Positions 24,701 through 36,600 of a stretch of 64,000 nucleotides of DNA are shown here, piece by piece. Source of the DNA: Saccharina japonica (lineage: Eukaryota > Sar > Phaeophyceae > Laminariales > Laminariaceae). The DNA lies in assembly GCA_008828725.1 (NCBI GenBank), contig MEHQ01001628.1:124001-188000 (forward strand), in the 5' to 3' direction. Position 1 is the stretch's first letter, and every line of letters begins with the position of its first letter. The notes under the pieces are model-generated. The model was not told the DNA's origin. It worked only from the letters and a program-made list of their open reading frames with translations, and searched no databases. A program made the position numbers and the translations under genes.

Positions 24701-26094
24701 GGGGCTCGAACTCACGATCTTGACTCTAACAGGCTTCGTGGTTACCTGCTAGCCCACCGGGGCGACCGTTTGCTGCAGCGTAAATAGAGACGCGCATCTT
24801 GCATAAATACACTCCTCCCCTATACAGAATCAAACCCAAGGCTGCCCAGTTTCAAAACTACGAGGTTGCCTCGGAGGCCACCGGTGCGACCGGCTTCCGG
24901 AAGGCTACGAGTAGTGACACTTAGTACCTGATAGATCCGAAAATATCGTGCTGGCATATGGCTTGTGGTTGGGCTGCCGTACTCTCATAAGTGTTCACTC
25001 GAGCAAAGAACAAACGTCGAGTACTGTCCAAAATTGTCAGAAGTCAATGTATGCCCTCTCATCAAGAGAAATCATGCTGCTTGGTGTGGTTTTCACAGAT
25101 GCGGCGACGGAGGAGGAGAGGGCTCGGCTAGAGATCCAGGGCGAGTTCCACCTCGGTGAATTTGTGAACAAGTTCTGCCGGGGTTCCCTTCTCATGCAGG
25201 TCAGCGTCGAGTAGCGGTGCTGCCACTGTTCTGCAGACGAGTCTAGGCGCAGTACTTTCAGCATGGACTTGTGTGTGCACCTCAACTTGTTGGCTGCTTT
25301 TCTCTGGCGTGGTCAGCAACAACGAATAGCGCACCCGATAACTAGGATGGGGGCGGGTGGGCGCGAGCGGGATTTATGATGCATACTATGTACATACTAC
25401 AGTAACAGCATCAGCCGCCGACGTAAAGTGACACTACCTGACGGTTCAGCGATCGCTCGCATTATAATATACGATAGCATATCCGGTGAAGGTTATCTAC
25501 GTATAACTGTACCCGGTTAAAAGCATCGGTAATTTTCGACACCAGAAAAAAATGTTTCGCCACGCAAAACACCCACCCAGTCGCGTGAGGTATGCTTGTA
25601 TTTTCACACTATGTACGTTTCGATTGCTCTGTCCTAACGAAATGCTGCAATCTGCCTCTTGCCATGACGACCACCAATTCCTCCGCTTGTGCCGAAAGTC
25701 AACGGAGGCAGACGCAACAGGTGGGGCGGACAAACCTCTTGTAAATGGGCAGCCACTACTATTTGGAACGGTCAACGGCATGGTGGGTACAATCCTCACT
25801 TTGACGGACGACAACCACAGGTTTTTGGCCCAGCTGCAAACTGCTATGACCAAGGTCGTGAGAGGGGTGGGGGGCTTCAGTCATGAAGAATGGCGGTCTT
25901 TCACGAACGGGCGCAGAACTTCGCCGGCTTCGAAGTTCATCGACGGAGACTTGATCGAGTCATACCTGGACATGCCTCGCGATAAGCAAGAAGAGGTTTT
26001 GAAGCACATGAGTGCTGACCCGCAAGGAGGGGACAAAGCGTGGGCTGTGGAGAATGTCGTGCATCGTGTGGAGGAAATGCAGCGATTGCACTAG
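15783..26094 (+). CDS. DDB1: DDB1, UV-damaged DNA-binding protein 1 / CUL4 adaptor
   Basis: Fifteen exons join in frame to 1136 aa (human 1140): 15783-16067, 17002-18285, 18508-18678, 18888-18953, 19314-19586, 19728-19841, 20417-20514, 20715-20802, 21147-21230, 21531-21686, 21953-22048, 22740-22823, 22986-23100, 25099-25199 and 25699-26094. The start ACCATGG gives [12 protein letters not shown], matching the DDB1 N-terminus. Signatures include [93 protein letters not shown] and FIDGDLIES. The protein is three beta-propellers plus a helical end (MMS1_N then CPSF_A regions). In the nucleus it links CUL4-RBX1 to substrate receptors (DCAFs, DDB2) for ubiquitination, DNA repair and replication control. 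Exon 2 alone codes 428 residues. Intron 4 is GC-AG, and intron 13 (2 kb) is packed with repeats. It converges with the START gene. Confidence 0.98.
23205..24220. mobile_element. inverted-repeat-bounded G-rich segment in DDB1 intron 13
   Basis: Left arm (about 23205-23260) reads TTTGACAAAAAGGGGGACA, then CCCCCTATATATCG. The right arm (about 24165-24220) is its complement with small changes. The inside (23870-24010) carries more copies of the AAAAAGGGGGA(C/T) word, often after GACA or TAACA. This suggests a ~1-kb non-autonomous DNA element with subterminal repeats. No transposase frame is present and no target duplication was settled. Confidence 0.6.
24431..24768 (-). mobile_element. tRNA-derived SINE in DDB1 intron 13
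   Basis: Read on the minus strand: head GGTCGCCCCGGTGGGCTAGC (A box TGGGCTAGCAGG), B box GAGTTCGAGCC, then the common body with the CCCCGGATCTGAGTTACAA word and an A-rich tail at 24431-24450. It is opposite in orientation to the host gene. Confidence 0.85.
24820..24902 (-). mobile_element. solitary tRNA-like SINE head
   Basis: On the minus strand GGTCGCACCGGTGGCCTCCG is followed by GGGTTTGATTC (B box) at normal tRNA spacing, but no family body follows. Either a truncated copy or a tRNA pseudogene. Confidence 0.5.
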
Positions 26095-26578
26095 ATCTGA
26101 GGGTACCAGCTTCAAGGGCGGATGTGGGTCGTTGGGAGGGCCTGTTGGAGACCCTGTTCTGCACGTACTGTCCTGGCTTGTATATGCGGAACGACGTTAG
26201 GAGAAATACTAGAGTTCAGCAAAACAAAGGCCATACGTAGCTGTACGCCATGAGCAGCGGTTATCGTGCAAGACGCAGCCGATTCATGCCCGGAAATTGA
26301 ATTGCGAGTCAGCACTCCAACGACTACAACATAAACGCGCAAGATGATGCGTGAGAGGTGCCATTAATCATTTTATTGCGTGCGTGATAGCGCGACACAT
26401 CCCGGATGGATGCTCTAGCCTTGAACTAACTATAATACCGCTGGTACCTTAAAACCTAGAGGGTGACCTAAGCAGCTTACGGATACGAAAACTCACTACC
26501 TGATATTAATTTTCACATTATTGACACAAACTAGTTTAAAGTATCGGTGTGTGTCTAGTCCCTCGTACACACAGCAAT
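26095..26578. other. DDB1 / START-gene convergent 3' spacer
   Basis: This 484-bp space separates two stop codons facing each other and should hold both 3' untranslated regions. Nothing else was recognised. Confidence 0.6.
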
Positions 26579-29500
26579 TTACACGGCGCTGCTCAGCAAA
26601 TACACAAAAGCCACAAAAGCTACGAGGCAAGCAAGCGCAAAAAACGACCGTAATCGATTCGCTGCTCTTCCGTCCGAGACGTACAGCCAGTGCGCGAAAC
26701 TCGCACACATTGCACGCAGCACCGCCACAATGAAGAATGCACGCGAGAACGGCGCCTTTGACTTGACGTCGCCCCTGACATCTCTTTTAGCCCGCCATTT
26801 TTGGACCAGTCGAGGTTCGATGCCCAAAGATTCAACCTGCGCCAAGATAAAAAAATAGAGACGGGAGGGGCCAGGTGGGGCGGTTAGTGCCAGTAGCAAC
26901 TCCACATTGCAAAAGGTCACGTGTATCGCACCTATGGAATTAAATGGAAGCATAGCATCCAATTTATATCTACAAAACACGCTCCTCGACCCATTCGGGC
27001 TGCTTCCAAGTATTTTCTTTGCCCCTTCGTCTTCTTCGCCATCGCTGCCTCCCTTTCGATGAGCCTGAGGACCCCCCGGACACCGCTCCTGGCTGGACTG
27101 GCATTGTGTCTAGCACTATATGCATCCACTGCAGTCTGATCTTTACAGCGTTCTTGTTTACAGACCCGGGGTGTGAGCCGACAATATATGGTTATTAAGC
27201 GCTGACAAGGAAGAAGGCAACATGAGGTGAACCAAGCAGACAGATGGTCCTTAATTTTATGTGCACACTGAAGACTTGCAAATGTCAAGAGCCCACGTGC
27301 TATATATATATACGTGCTTTGCTTGTTTTGAGAACACAGCGCGGTAGATGATACTCGACGGCATAATAAGTAGTACATGCCGAAGTTGTCGCGCTCTGAT
27401 CGGCACGTATTACGTGATTTGCTGCTTTGTGCAGGGCTGATTGCGCTTGAGCCGTGCTTGCGATAGACGTTCGACGGCATGCTGGCTCTCGGAGCCTGGT
27501 GTGTGTGTTTTTGATAATGCTTGCAGAAGGTACAAAAATAAATTGTACGGCTACTTCGTACGTAAAGAAAGGCTCACAAATAATAAAACAGGAAAATAAA
27601 AAGTTGTTTTATTACGAAAACTACTACTAGTCAACTCTGTCTGCTTGCTTGCGTTGCCGCGCTCTATTCCGCACGCATGGTTCGTGCTTTGTTTCTTTGA
27701 GAACACATCGGTGAATGTTGGACGACATACATGCTGGCTCTCGGCAATCCTGTCTGCTTGCTGCCTTGTCGCGCTCCGATCGGCACACACGTGCTTTGCT
27801 GTGCTTTGTGCAAAAGCGTGATTGTGCTGTGGCTACGACAGATGCTCGACATCATGCTGCCTATCTCTATAGATGCGCGACGACATGCATGTATGCTTGC
27901 TCTCGGCAACTCTTGATCTGCATGTTTGTGTAGTCGTGGGCGCGTACGTGCTTTGCTGCTTTGTGCAGGACTGATTGCGCTTTGCTGTGCTTACGGTATC
28001 ATAGATGCTCGGCGACATATTGCGGCTTAATCTCGGCGGTTGGCGTGTGCTTTTCTGATGATGCGCAGAACCAGGAGGTGCAATAATACACGCAAAACAT
28101 GTCGAGCCTCGTACTCGTTCACCAGGAATGTGATACGTATATAAATTAGAGGCCCACACAAAACAAAATCAAGGGCGGAAACGCACAAGAATACAAACCG
28201 GAAAAAAAAACGAAAAACGACACCAGCAAAAATCGAAAAAGAGTCAAAACTGAGAAAGATACTTGAAAAAAGAGGGGGGGGGGGACGGTACGTGTAGATG
28301 GAAAGGAAATCGGGCAAGAACGAAAAAAAAAAAACAAAACGATGAAAGGAAATAACACCAGGAAGAAGGCTCTTCTAAAAACGAGGGCAAAAGGCCCGTC
28401 GGCAAATAATAGGCGGGGGGAAAGCGTTCAGGTGGGAGCTCTGAGAGGCCAGAGAAATGCCGAGGTAGCCCGCTGAGGAAGAACCGTATCTGTAAATAAG
28501 CCTATGTGAGCTACTCAAACACTAATATTAACAGTCGAAGAAAACGAAATCACCATGGCGTTGGACCCACCTGCGGCTGTGGGACGTCGACTTTTGGTTT
28601 TCGGGGCTGCCGCCGGGGCTTGAGAAACCCAGGGGGTTCTCTGCTTCGCTGGCCAGATTTGAGCCGGAATGGCAAGCAGAATCGGCGGGATGCCCCCTTC
28701 GTCCCGCCGGGAGGCCCGCCTATTCTAGCGGCTGATTCAGCAGATCGTCCAGAAGAAGTTCCGCCGATCGTTATCCCACCATCGAACGTCCACCCCCTGC
28801 GTTTGTAGAAGCGCTCGAAACGCGGGAAAAGCCAGTCATTGTAGAACTCTTCATCTTCCGCAATCCTCTGGAAATGGCAGTTGCCCTCGTCCGCGGTGAT
28901 ACGTCTTGCCGCTTGCTTGAGGCAGTACAGAAACATCCCTGCCGCCTTGCGGACCTGAGTGAGGGTGGCATCGTTGACGGCGGTCAACATTTCGGTAAAA
29001 GGGTCCAGGGCTACCACCACAGGCGCGAGCAAAATGGCAAGGAAAACAACAGGAATGCATGCACCAACTCACCACGAAGTTTACCACTGCTCGGGGTACC
29101 GGAGCTTTGGGGTCAACATTAGCGACAATCGAGGTGCAGGCAGACGTCGGCGAGAGGACTTCAATCTTGGCCCTAAAGGCACGCACGTCCATGCGCCCAT
29201 GTCCCCATCTCTTGACCTCCGGGATCTGCACATCCTCCCAATGGTCGACCGATCGGCCTTGGATGAGAATGCAGTTATCCTCAAGCACGGAGTCGCAACC
29301 ATAGGCATGAAGTACGCAGTCCCTGGAAACGACAGGCATGCATGCGCACGACCAACAAACGCAGGGTATATTCCAGGCCATTTCAGATGAATATCAGGAA
29401 AATATGGGTTTGGTCCATACGCGAAAAAATGCAGAACCTCTGCTGTATATACAAGTATTCTGATAGATACGAACGACGTGAGCTGGGGTGCAGCTCTACA

Positions 29501-32500
29501 GTAGACCCAACTTCACCAAAAGCACGTACTGTTTTCAAGTCCCTTATGCACGACCAAGAAGTTTGGGCCGGCCATATCTAGGTTATCTGTATCCGTCTGT
29601 CAATTCCTTTCACACAGTCAATGCCTACCGGCTGGCTCCCGGGATGGACATGCTGAAGTACACCAGCAGATCCACGATGCCCAGGCGCTTGAGGAGTTTG
29701 GACGTGTCGCAAAATGGTACCCAAGAGCTGAACAGATCCACCTCGCGTACAGTTGCTATTTGGTCCATGACCCTCACGCCGTCCATGGTACCGTGCATCT
29801 TGATCCACAAGGAGCCGTCAGGGTCATGCTTGTAGGAGGTGGTGATGCCCATGAAGGTTTGGGCCAGTAACCAATCCGGCTGCAAAACGAGGAAAGGCAC
29901 AAATGGTCGGTCATTTGGTGCAAGCATACTCATTGCTGCGTCCAGGCACAATAATGACGATACACAGCATGTATTGACTCCAGTATATACGAAGGTGTTT
30001 TTCTATCTATCGTGTTTCCTATCAGGTACTGCCTTTGAACCATTTTTTTTGTAGCATATAGAAAGGTTCAAGACAACTTCGGTGTGGGTGGAGATTCGGG
30101 TGCTCGTCCTCTCTGAAAGGAGCGGCGTGATACCACAGAGATGTGTGGAGGATAGGTACTGTTACGAGTAACATCCCAGCCGAACGACGTCCCCGCCACT
30201 GCTGACGTTTAGGGCACACTTCTGGAAACGTACTTCAAACAAACTCCGTGGAACAGAGGCGTACAGCGTTCGACACTCTATGCACATCTGTACGAATGCG
30301 GTGTGTTGCCCCACGTAGGGACCTACTTTGCTGTCAAGACTAATTTCCGCCAAATCGTATTTATGTCTTTATGCGAGGCGCCGTAACTCCGTACTCACGT
30401 ACACACCGGGCGGTACGGTAGACACACTACGAAACACGAGCGTGCCCGAGATATATATATTCCTGATGTGCTTGGCTTCCAGGAAAAGCTACCAACGGGC
30501 ATGTCAAAACTCCCACAAGTAACACTTTCTTCGTCGCATATGTGTTCTCTAGCATTTTGGCGTATGCTGTGCTTGTATATAGTGCCGCTGCCTGCGCCCA
30601 CACGAAGACGATAACCAGCGCTTATTCCGCGAGTGTAGGCCGATAAATTATATTTTGGGCGATCCCACGAATCGTGGCTTTCAAATAGCGAGGAAAAAAA
30701 GACAATCTTCACAAAAATCGTCAACGTTCGAGTCCGAGTCATCGGGACTGTCATCGACTCGCGAGTCCGAGTCATTTTGGAGTATTGAATCCCAAGGGTA
30801 CCACAAGCTGAAATTACTAAGTCCTCACGAGTCCCAAGGGTACTAGGAGCTGAAATGGCTGCCTCCACGCGAGTCCCAAGGGCACCAGAAGTTGAAATGA
30901 CTATGACTGAGTACTCGCGAGTCCCCAAGGGTACTACAAGCTGAAATGAATCGTCGCGAGTCCCCAGCGTACCAGAAGCTGAACTGACTGAGTCCCGCAA
31001 GTCTCCAGGGGTACCAAAAGCTGAAATGACTGAGTCCTCGCGAGTCTCAAGGGTACCAGAAGCTGAAACGACTGAGTCCTCGCGAGTACCGAGCCAAAGG
31101 GTCAAACAAAAACAAAACACGTTTTTGTTGTTGTGTGTTTTGTTATCTCGCTTCAAAAACAAATGCACAAGCTCGTCAGAGTCAGAGTCCGAGTAATCGG
31201 GGCTCAAGTAAGTGACTCCCGAATCCGAGTCGTTTTGGAGTACCGAGTCCCAAGGGTACCAGGGGCTGAAACGACTGAGTCCACGCGAGTCCCAAGGGTA
31301 TCACAAGCTGAAATGGCTGAGTCCTCGCGAGTGCCAAGGGTACCAGAAGCTGGAATGACTGAGTACTCGCGAGCCCCAAGGGAACCAGGAGCTGAAATGA
31401 ATGAGTCCTCGCGAGTCCCAGGGATACCAGAAAATTAAATGACTGATACTCACTGGTACTGGTACTCTGGCGATTTTTCCACTTCTATGGCCTGTGCTTG
31501 CCCCCTTACATGTTGCCCGTGAATATTACGAGTAAACGTGGACAATCGGAGGCACAAACGAATCATGGATGTGTTTCCATCTCCCCACCAAAGGCAAGTA
31601 CTTACACCGCCAAAAAGTAACTCCTACATAAATACCAGGGATATGCGTAGAGAGTCGCGTGGTCTGTTTTCCTGTTGACACTCCAGGGGATTGTTTCCCG
31701 AGGAGACTAGGTATACGTACACTACCAGAACGACGTATTATAGGTTACAAGGCTCCCCTTCGGGATTATGGTTGACTTGAAAAGCCGGGGGTGTCGCAAG
31801 CTGAAAAGGGAGAACACAGCAGGCGTTCGTTCCTCGTACCAGCTACTCGTTCGTACGTAGCCACCGGGCAAGAACAAAGAACGTAAAACATCTCTTGAAA
31901 GCTACGCAAATAAATGAAAAGTAGACACCGGGCAAGTAACCGGCCGGGCAAGAAACACCGACCAGCCCAAACGAGTTTGTACATTAACCTTTGTTTTGGC
32001 GACATTGATCTTGCTGATCTTGTGGACGATGGCTGACTTCACGTCGGCGGTCGATGTTATGAATACGTGTATCATATCCTGTGGTATTGCGCATTTTCTC
32101 GCCTAAGAGACTACGAGTACTCTCGTACTGCTTCAGTTGTAGTTGCCATTTATTACCTTCGCCCTCCTTTTCTCTCTCCTTCCTATAATTGTCGTAAATC
32201 AGATCCGGGGTCACAAAGTAGGTTCTTCTCCCTCCTCCCCACTACGACGGTTCTTGCCTTGCATTTTTATCGCGAGCAGACTCTTCTAGCCCTTTCTTCC
32301 CTCGTCGACTCGCATCGAATTGCTATTTTTTTTTTTTTTTTTTTTTTTTGTCCATCCCATTTATTATCTTCGCCCTTCCTTTCTCTCTCATTAATAGTCG
32401 TAACTCAGATCCGGGGTCACAAAGTAGGCTCCTCTCCCTCCTCCCCCACTACGGTTCTTGCCTTGCATATTTATCGCGAGAAGACTTCAGCCTTTCCTTC

Positions 32501-33397
32501 CCTCGTCGACTCGTATCGAATTGTGCCTACCCACGCTACTATTAATTGGCGCTCTGCAATGGAAAAATACTGCGTGTTCTCAAGACGTTGACATCATCGG
32601 CGTGACGGTGACGGGCCACGTACGCTGGTGCATCGACGTTACCACGTTTACCACGACCAGGTAAGTTTCTGTTGGGGAGCAAGTGTTACATGCCTGTACC
32701 CAAGCAGGTCTTCGTCGTACCGGGATGTACACACAATACATATCATACCTGGTAGGAGTAGGAGCCGAACAGCACCAGTACGATGCTGCAGCCAAGGAAC
32801 GTTCTCTGCTTTCTATTCTAATCTGACGGAGTATTTGAATCTCACATAAAAAAACTGACGTCCACAGGACGGGTAGGAGGCCACTCACCGAATGCCAGTC
32901 GTCTAAAGCACCCTGGCATTCTGTAGCCCTTTGCCTGACTTGATCGAAATCGGCCTTGAGCTCTCCTCCCAGAATGGCGCGAGCTTCCTTGACCTCCTTC
33001 CGCTCCTGTTGCCCTCCCTTCGCCAAGAATTGATCAACCCTTGCCAGCAATTCGCCCGCAACAATAAGCCGCGCTTGTTCGCGAAACAGCCTGATTTCTG
33101 CGACAATCTGTTCAATCGCGCAGCGATACAGCAGCGCATAAGGTCAGACCAGACCTCTGCCTAGCAAAATAGATCTGCATTACGACTACTGCTGTACGTA
33201 CATACCAGGCGCAGCAGCGTATACCCTCGTCGAGAAAGTTGCGGTGTCGAGGAAATAAAATCACTTGACGTTTCAGATGTTGCTGTTTGTTTGTTGTTTG
33301 CCCACTGCCCACATACATGCGTTGCGTGCCAGGCACTCACCTGTAAAATGTTTTTAGGCGAGACCACCGGAGAAGAGGAGCTATTCCCTTCCACCAT
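26579..33397 (-). CDS. START-like lipid-binding protein with coiled coil and C-terminal membrane anchor
   Basis: Seven exons in gene order, 33397-33341, 33107-32889, 30287-30234, 29879-29629, 29322-29073, 28954-28571 and 26836-26579, join with consistent phases (one phase-2 junction, the rest phase 0) to 490 aa. Residues about 20-92 are a charged helix, probably coiled coil (IVAEIRLFREQARLIVAG onward). Residues about 110-290 resemble a START/Bet v1-like lipid pocket: DGSLWIKMHG, TVREVDLFSSWVPFC, SIVANVDPKAPVPRAVVNFV and RKAAGMFLY. A Pro/Gly/basic linker follows, then two hydrophobic stretches; the last ends LACLVAFVAFVYLLSSAV at the stop, like a tail anchor. START proteins bind sterols, phospholipids or ceramides and work at membrane contacts. 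The ligand cannot be read here. Exons 1-3 are the least certain because their links rest on splice signals and phase only. Confidence 0.75.
27300..28030 (-). repeat. diverged tandem repeats in the last START-gene intron
   Basis: Segments with GTCGCGCTC(C/T)GATCGGCAC, then GTGCTTTGCTG and TTTGTGCA, then (A/T)GATTG(C/T)GCT, then GACG(A/G)CATGCTGGCTCTCGG recur about four times (near 27385, 27660, 27765, 27935) with variable spacing. Strand assignment is nominal. Confidence 0.7.
30735..31436 (+). repeat. 42-bp minisatellite in two successive blocks
   Basis: The unit is roughly GAGTCCTCGCGAGTCCCAAG, then GGTACCAGAAGCTGAAATGACT, with a 42-bp period (14 codons), so open frames run through on both strands. 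Block one (30735-31090) and block two (31178-31436) share a similar left flank (CGAGTCCGAGT..TCGGG, then CGAGTC.TTTTGGAGTA), so the block duplicated as a whole. It lies in the second intron of the START-like gene. Confidence 0.9.
32147..32326 (-). mobile_element. truncated SINE body
   Basis: Body of the common SINE family without its tRNA head, broken at CATCGAATTGC exactly where the poly-T of the neighbouring copy begins. The second SINE apparently inserted into it. Confidence 0.85.
32327..32562 (-). mobile_element. SINE body with long poly-A tail
   Basis: The poly-T run (32327-32349, plus strand) is the tail. The body follows to the conserved CCTACCCACGCTACTATTAA border. The head is missing (5' truncated). 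Confidence 0.85.
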
Positions 33398-33657
33398 GTC
33401 CAACCTGTGTTCAGCCAACCCACTAATCAAAAGGTTAGATCTCTATCTGTCTCTAGTCTGTGCTCGTAGGACCGAACCCCAGTGTTTACATAACCCGTTT
33501 TGCAGCTCCCGTTTTGTGCGAACGTACACAACAAGATTTATTTCGGAGTTCCAAGGATGTGATGGCTGTATCAAGAGGGCTTAGGGTGATTATTGGTTGG
33601 TGGCGGAGGTTTGATCGGCTCAGAGGCCCGGTTAGCGACTACCATCGGTTGAGCATC
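33398..33657. promoter_or_regulatory. shared divergent promoter region, START-like gene / RPS17
   Basis: Only 260 bp separate the minus-strand ATG of the START-like gene (33397) from the plus-strand ATG of RPS17 (33658). Both 5' untranslated regions and core promoters must fit here unless upstream noncoding exons exist. I see no clear TATA box. Confidence 0.5.
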
Positions 33658-36600
33658 ATGGTGAGATCACCCTCAAGGGGTTCAGGCTTCAGTCTAAGCT
33701 CGTCGAGTGTGGCATGCGGACCGTGCTTCTGTCAACGCAATATGTTCTAGGTGTTCTATCATGCTTTTGGTACAGGTTGTACGAGCACTCCTGTGCGTCT
33801 CTCTCGCGATGCTGCTCGCCCAGCCTTAGGTTATTGAAGACCATATGAGCTTGCTTCTGAGCAGCCTTCTCACCCTTCCTTCTCGACCAATGCTTGTCTG
33901 CATGGACGCTCGCTGCCCTGATCGTTACCTTCGTGTAGGGTGTCCGCACGAAGACAGTGAAGAAGTCGGCGCGAGCCATCATCGAGAAGTACTACTCTCG
34001 TCTGACCTTGGACTTCCACACGAACAAGCGTGTGTGCGATGAGGTCGCGATCATCCCGTCTAAGCGTATGCGTAACAAGATCGCAGGCTTTGTCACCCAC
34101 CTGATGAAGCGCATCCAGAGGGGGCCCGTGCCCGGAATTTCTCTCAAGTTGCAGGAGGAGGAGCGGGAGAGGCGCATGGACTTCGTGCCGGAGGTATGCC
34201 ATATTTTGCAAGGTTTCCAAAGCTTTCAAAGTACCCAATAGCATTGCCCGTAGTACTCGGCGTCCCAAGTTCTCCCCATTGTAGTCGTATATAATGACAG
34301 GCCAGGAGGACCGCGGGTTGGTTCGGTAAGTAATGGTGTACGAGCGAGTGTGTAATTGTTTCTTATGGTCAAGAACTTGAGAGAGATGTCGTCGAAGGCA
34401 CCGCCCGCCACTTATTAACCGCAGCAAGGTAGAAGTGCGTTTCTCAATGTCGTACACCATGCACTGATCTTGGCATTGTAAGTACCTGGTTCAGACACTT
34501 ATTACAGTGATAACCTATCGTTGATATAATAGTAAGAACATTAACATTAGGCTCCAATTTTTGGGGTACACTCAGAAATTTGGGCTCCCTTGAGACCCAG
34601 AGATGTGACCCAAACAACCATCACTCCAGCGTTATCAGCCGCCTATTATAGAATCATGTTGCGCCGTAACGCCCCTTGTATTGAAACTCTTGCATCAATT
34701 TGTATCATCCCCCAATGACGCTGTAATCGTTACTGGTAGTTTTTATCGTCAATTTCCCCCCCAAGTTCCAAGATGGTTAGTGGTAAGAAATACTGGTACC
34801 TGGTATATACCAGGTACTCGTCGTTGTGCTCAACGGCGAGCATTTCGTACACGATTGCTATACTAGTTCAGTACAGAACACCTACGTACAGTAGTAAGAA
34901 ACAGGAAAACTGGCCCTGGGGACGAATTTCTTATTTGAGATTGGGCACGTTCTTATGTAGCACAGTATTTTTTCAGTTTAACGACTGCCGAATTTCTTAT
35001 TTTACTTCAAATCTCGGCTCGCCTTTCTTATTGCTCGTCTTCGTAGTGGATGTCCTGTACTGATACTACTGCCTGTATAATAGCCCATGCTCAAGGTTGT
35101 TTAAGGGTACAACAAGTAGTGTCTACTACAAAATCTCTAGGCCTTGCTCACATTATACTTTTACGTCTGTTAATAGTAATGGGAGGTGTTTCTTGTTGAC
35201 GAAGCCATTCTGTACTGGTTACGTGCGGTGTACGGTACACCATTAATGTTGCAATGAGCAGTAGTAATACTGTTTGTTGTAGTCTATTCCAGGTACGATT
35301 ATGTTCCAGTACCAATATAATACGAGTGCTGGTATACATCTGATATACTTCGAAGTATATATGTAACATTTTTTTGGCGTCTGATGTCAAGAGAGCCCTC
35401 TTTGAAAACTTGTGTGATACCAGGTACCTCGTACAGTCAGCAGTACACTTTTCCCCTTTCTTGCCCCTGTCATAATCGTATGATATGTGTGAATTTATCG
35501 TCTCCACGCCCTCCAAAGTGCTAACACGAACACCAATCAAGGTAAGATATGGAGATTATCAAGGGCCCAGGCCCAAACGTCCAACCCGACGCATTGAGGG
35601 CATCCTACGTAATATATACCGGTACTGTCCTATACGTAGTATATGAGTTCGGTATCCTCCAGTGCAGATTTAGATTTGCACATTATTCGAGTACAGAGTG
35701 TTGCACAATGGAAGTCTACATGTACCCCGCCGAGTGTTCGTTGGCAACGAGGTCCTCTTGAGTACCCTGTTTTTTTTACAAATAGGGTACACCTCACAGT
35801 AGTGCTTTGAAATTACTAAAATCTCCCGACAGAGCTTTTGGAATGAGTTCCCTGGATATTGTCTGAACTTTTTGTAAGAAATACTGCCTACGTAGGGGGC
35901 GTGATTTCCGAGATGACACGCTGCACTACGTACATACCAGTCTTTCCAGGCTGAAACGACCAGCACCCGTTTTCTCGCACGTACCCTGGGCCCAATTACC
36001 CGGCGCGTATTGAGTACGTATGATACCCGCAACGAGTTTTGGCGGGGCGGGTAATACTGACAAGTACCCGGGTTGTCGGTGAAAGGGGTACACGTCTACT
36101 GTATACATACAGACTATACACTCACCGGCACAGGCAGCAGAATACAGCAGAGGAGTTCGATACGAAGAGTATCGATACCTGCTCGTACCTGGTATTTTTT
36201 CCAGAGGTTTGCCGCTCTTTATACAGTAGATGCGAGTGTTCACCTGTTATTATACAAGGCAGTGAGTGCTATGTGACGTGGTTTGTGGCCCATGCCTCAT
36301 TCGTCGGCTTTTGGGTTGCAACCACCGGAAGCTGTACGTAAAGGACGTATAACAGTACGGTAATGCCATCGCTTGCTGCTGTGGCAGATATTTCTAATAC
36401 AATTATCATCATAACTCGACCGTGAAGTACGAACAACAGAGTATGAGTACCACGGCGGTGTCGTACGTAGCAGATTGAGAGTAAACCGCTTACCGTATAG
36501 TTTGCCAACTTTTATTGCCAAACTATTTTAGACGTGTCTCAGGTGACCACTTTGGTACCTTTCCCGTTTTTGTATGTATAAGACGTGTTATCATAACAAC

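Noticed and set aside
30395..31207. 270-codon minus-strand frame
   Set aside because: Mostly the 42-bp minisatellite, whose period preserves any frame; it lies within an intron.
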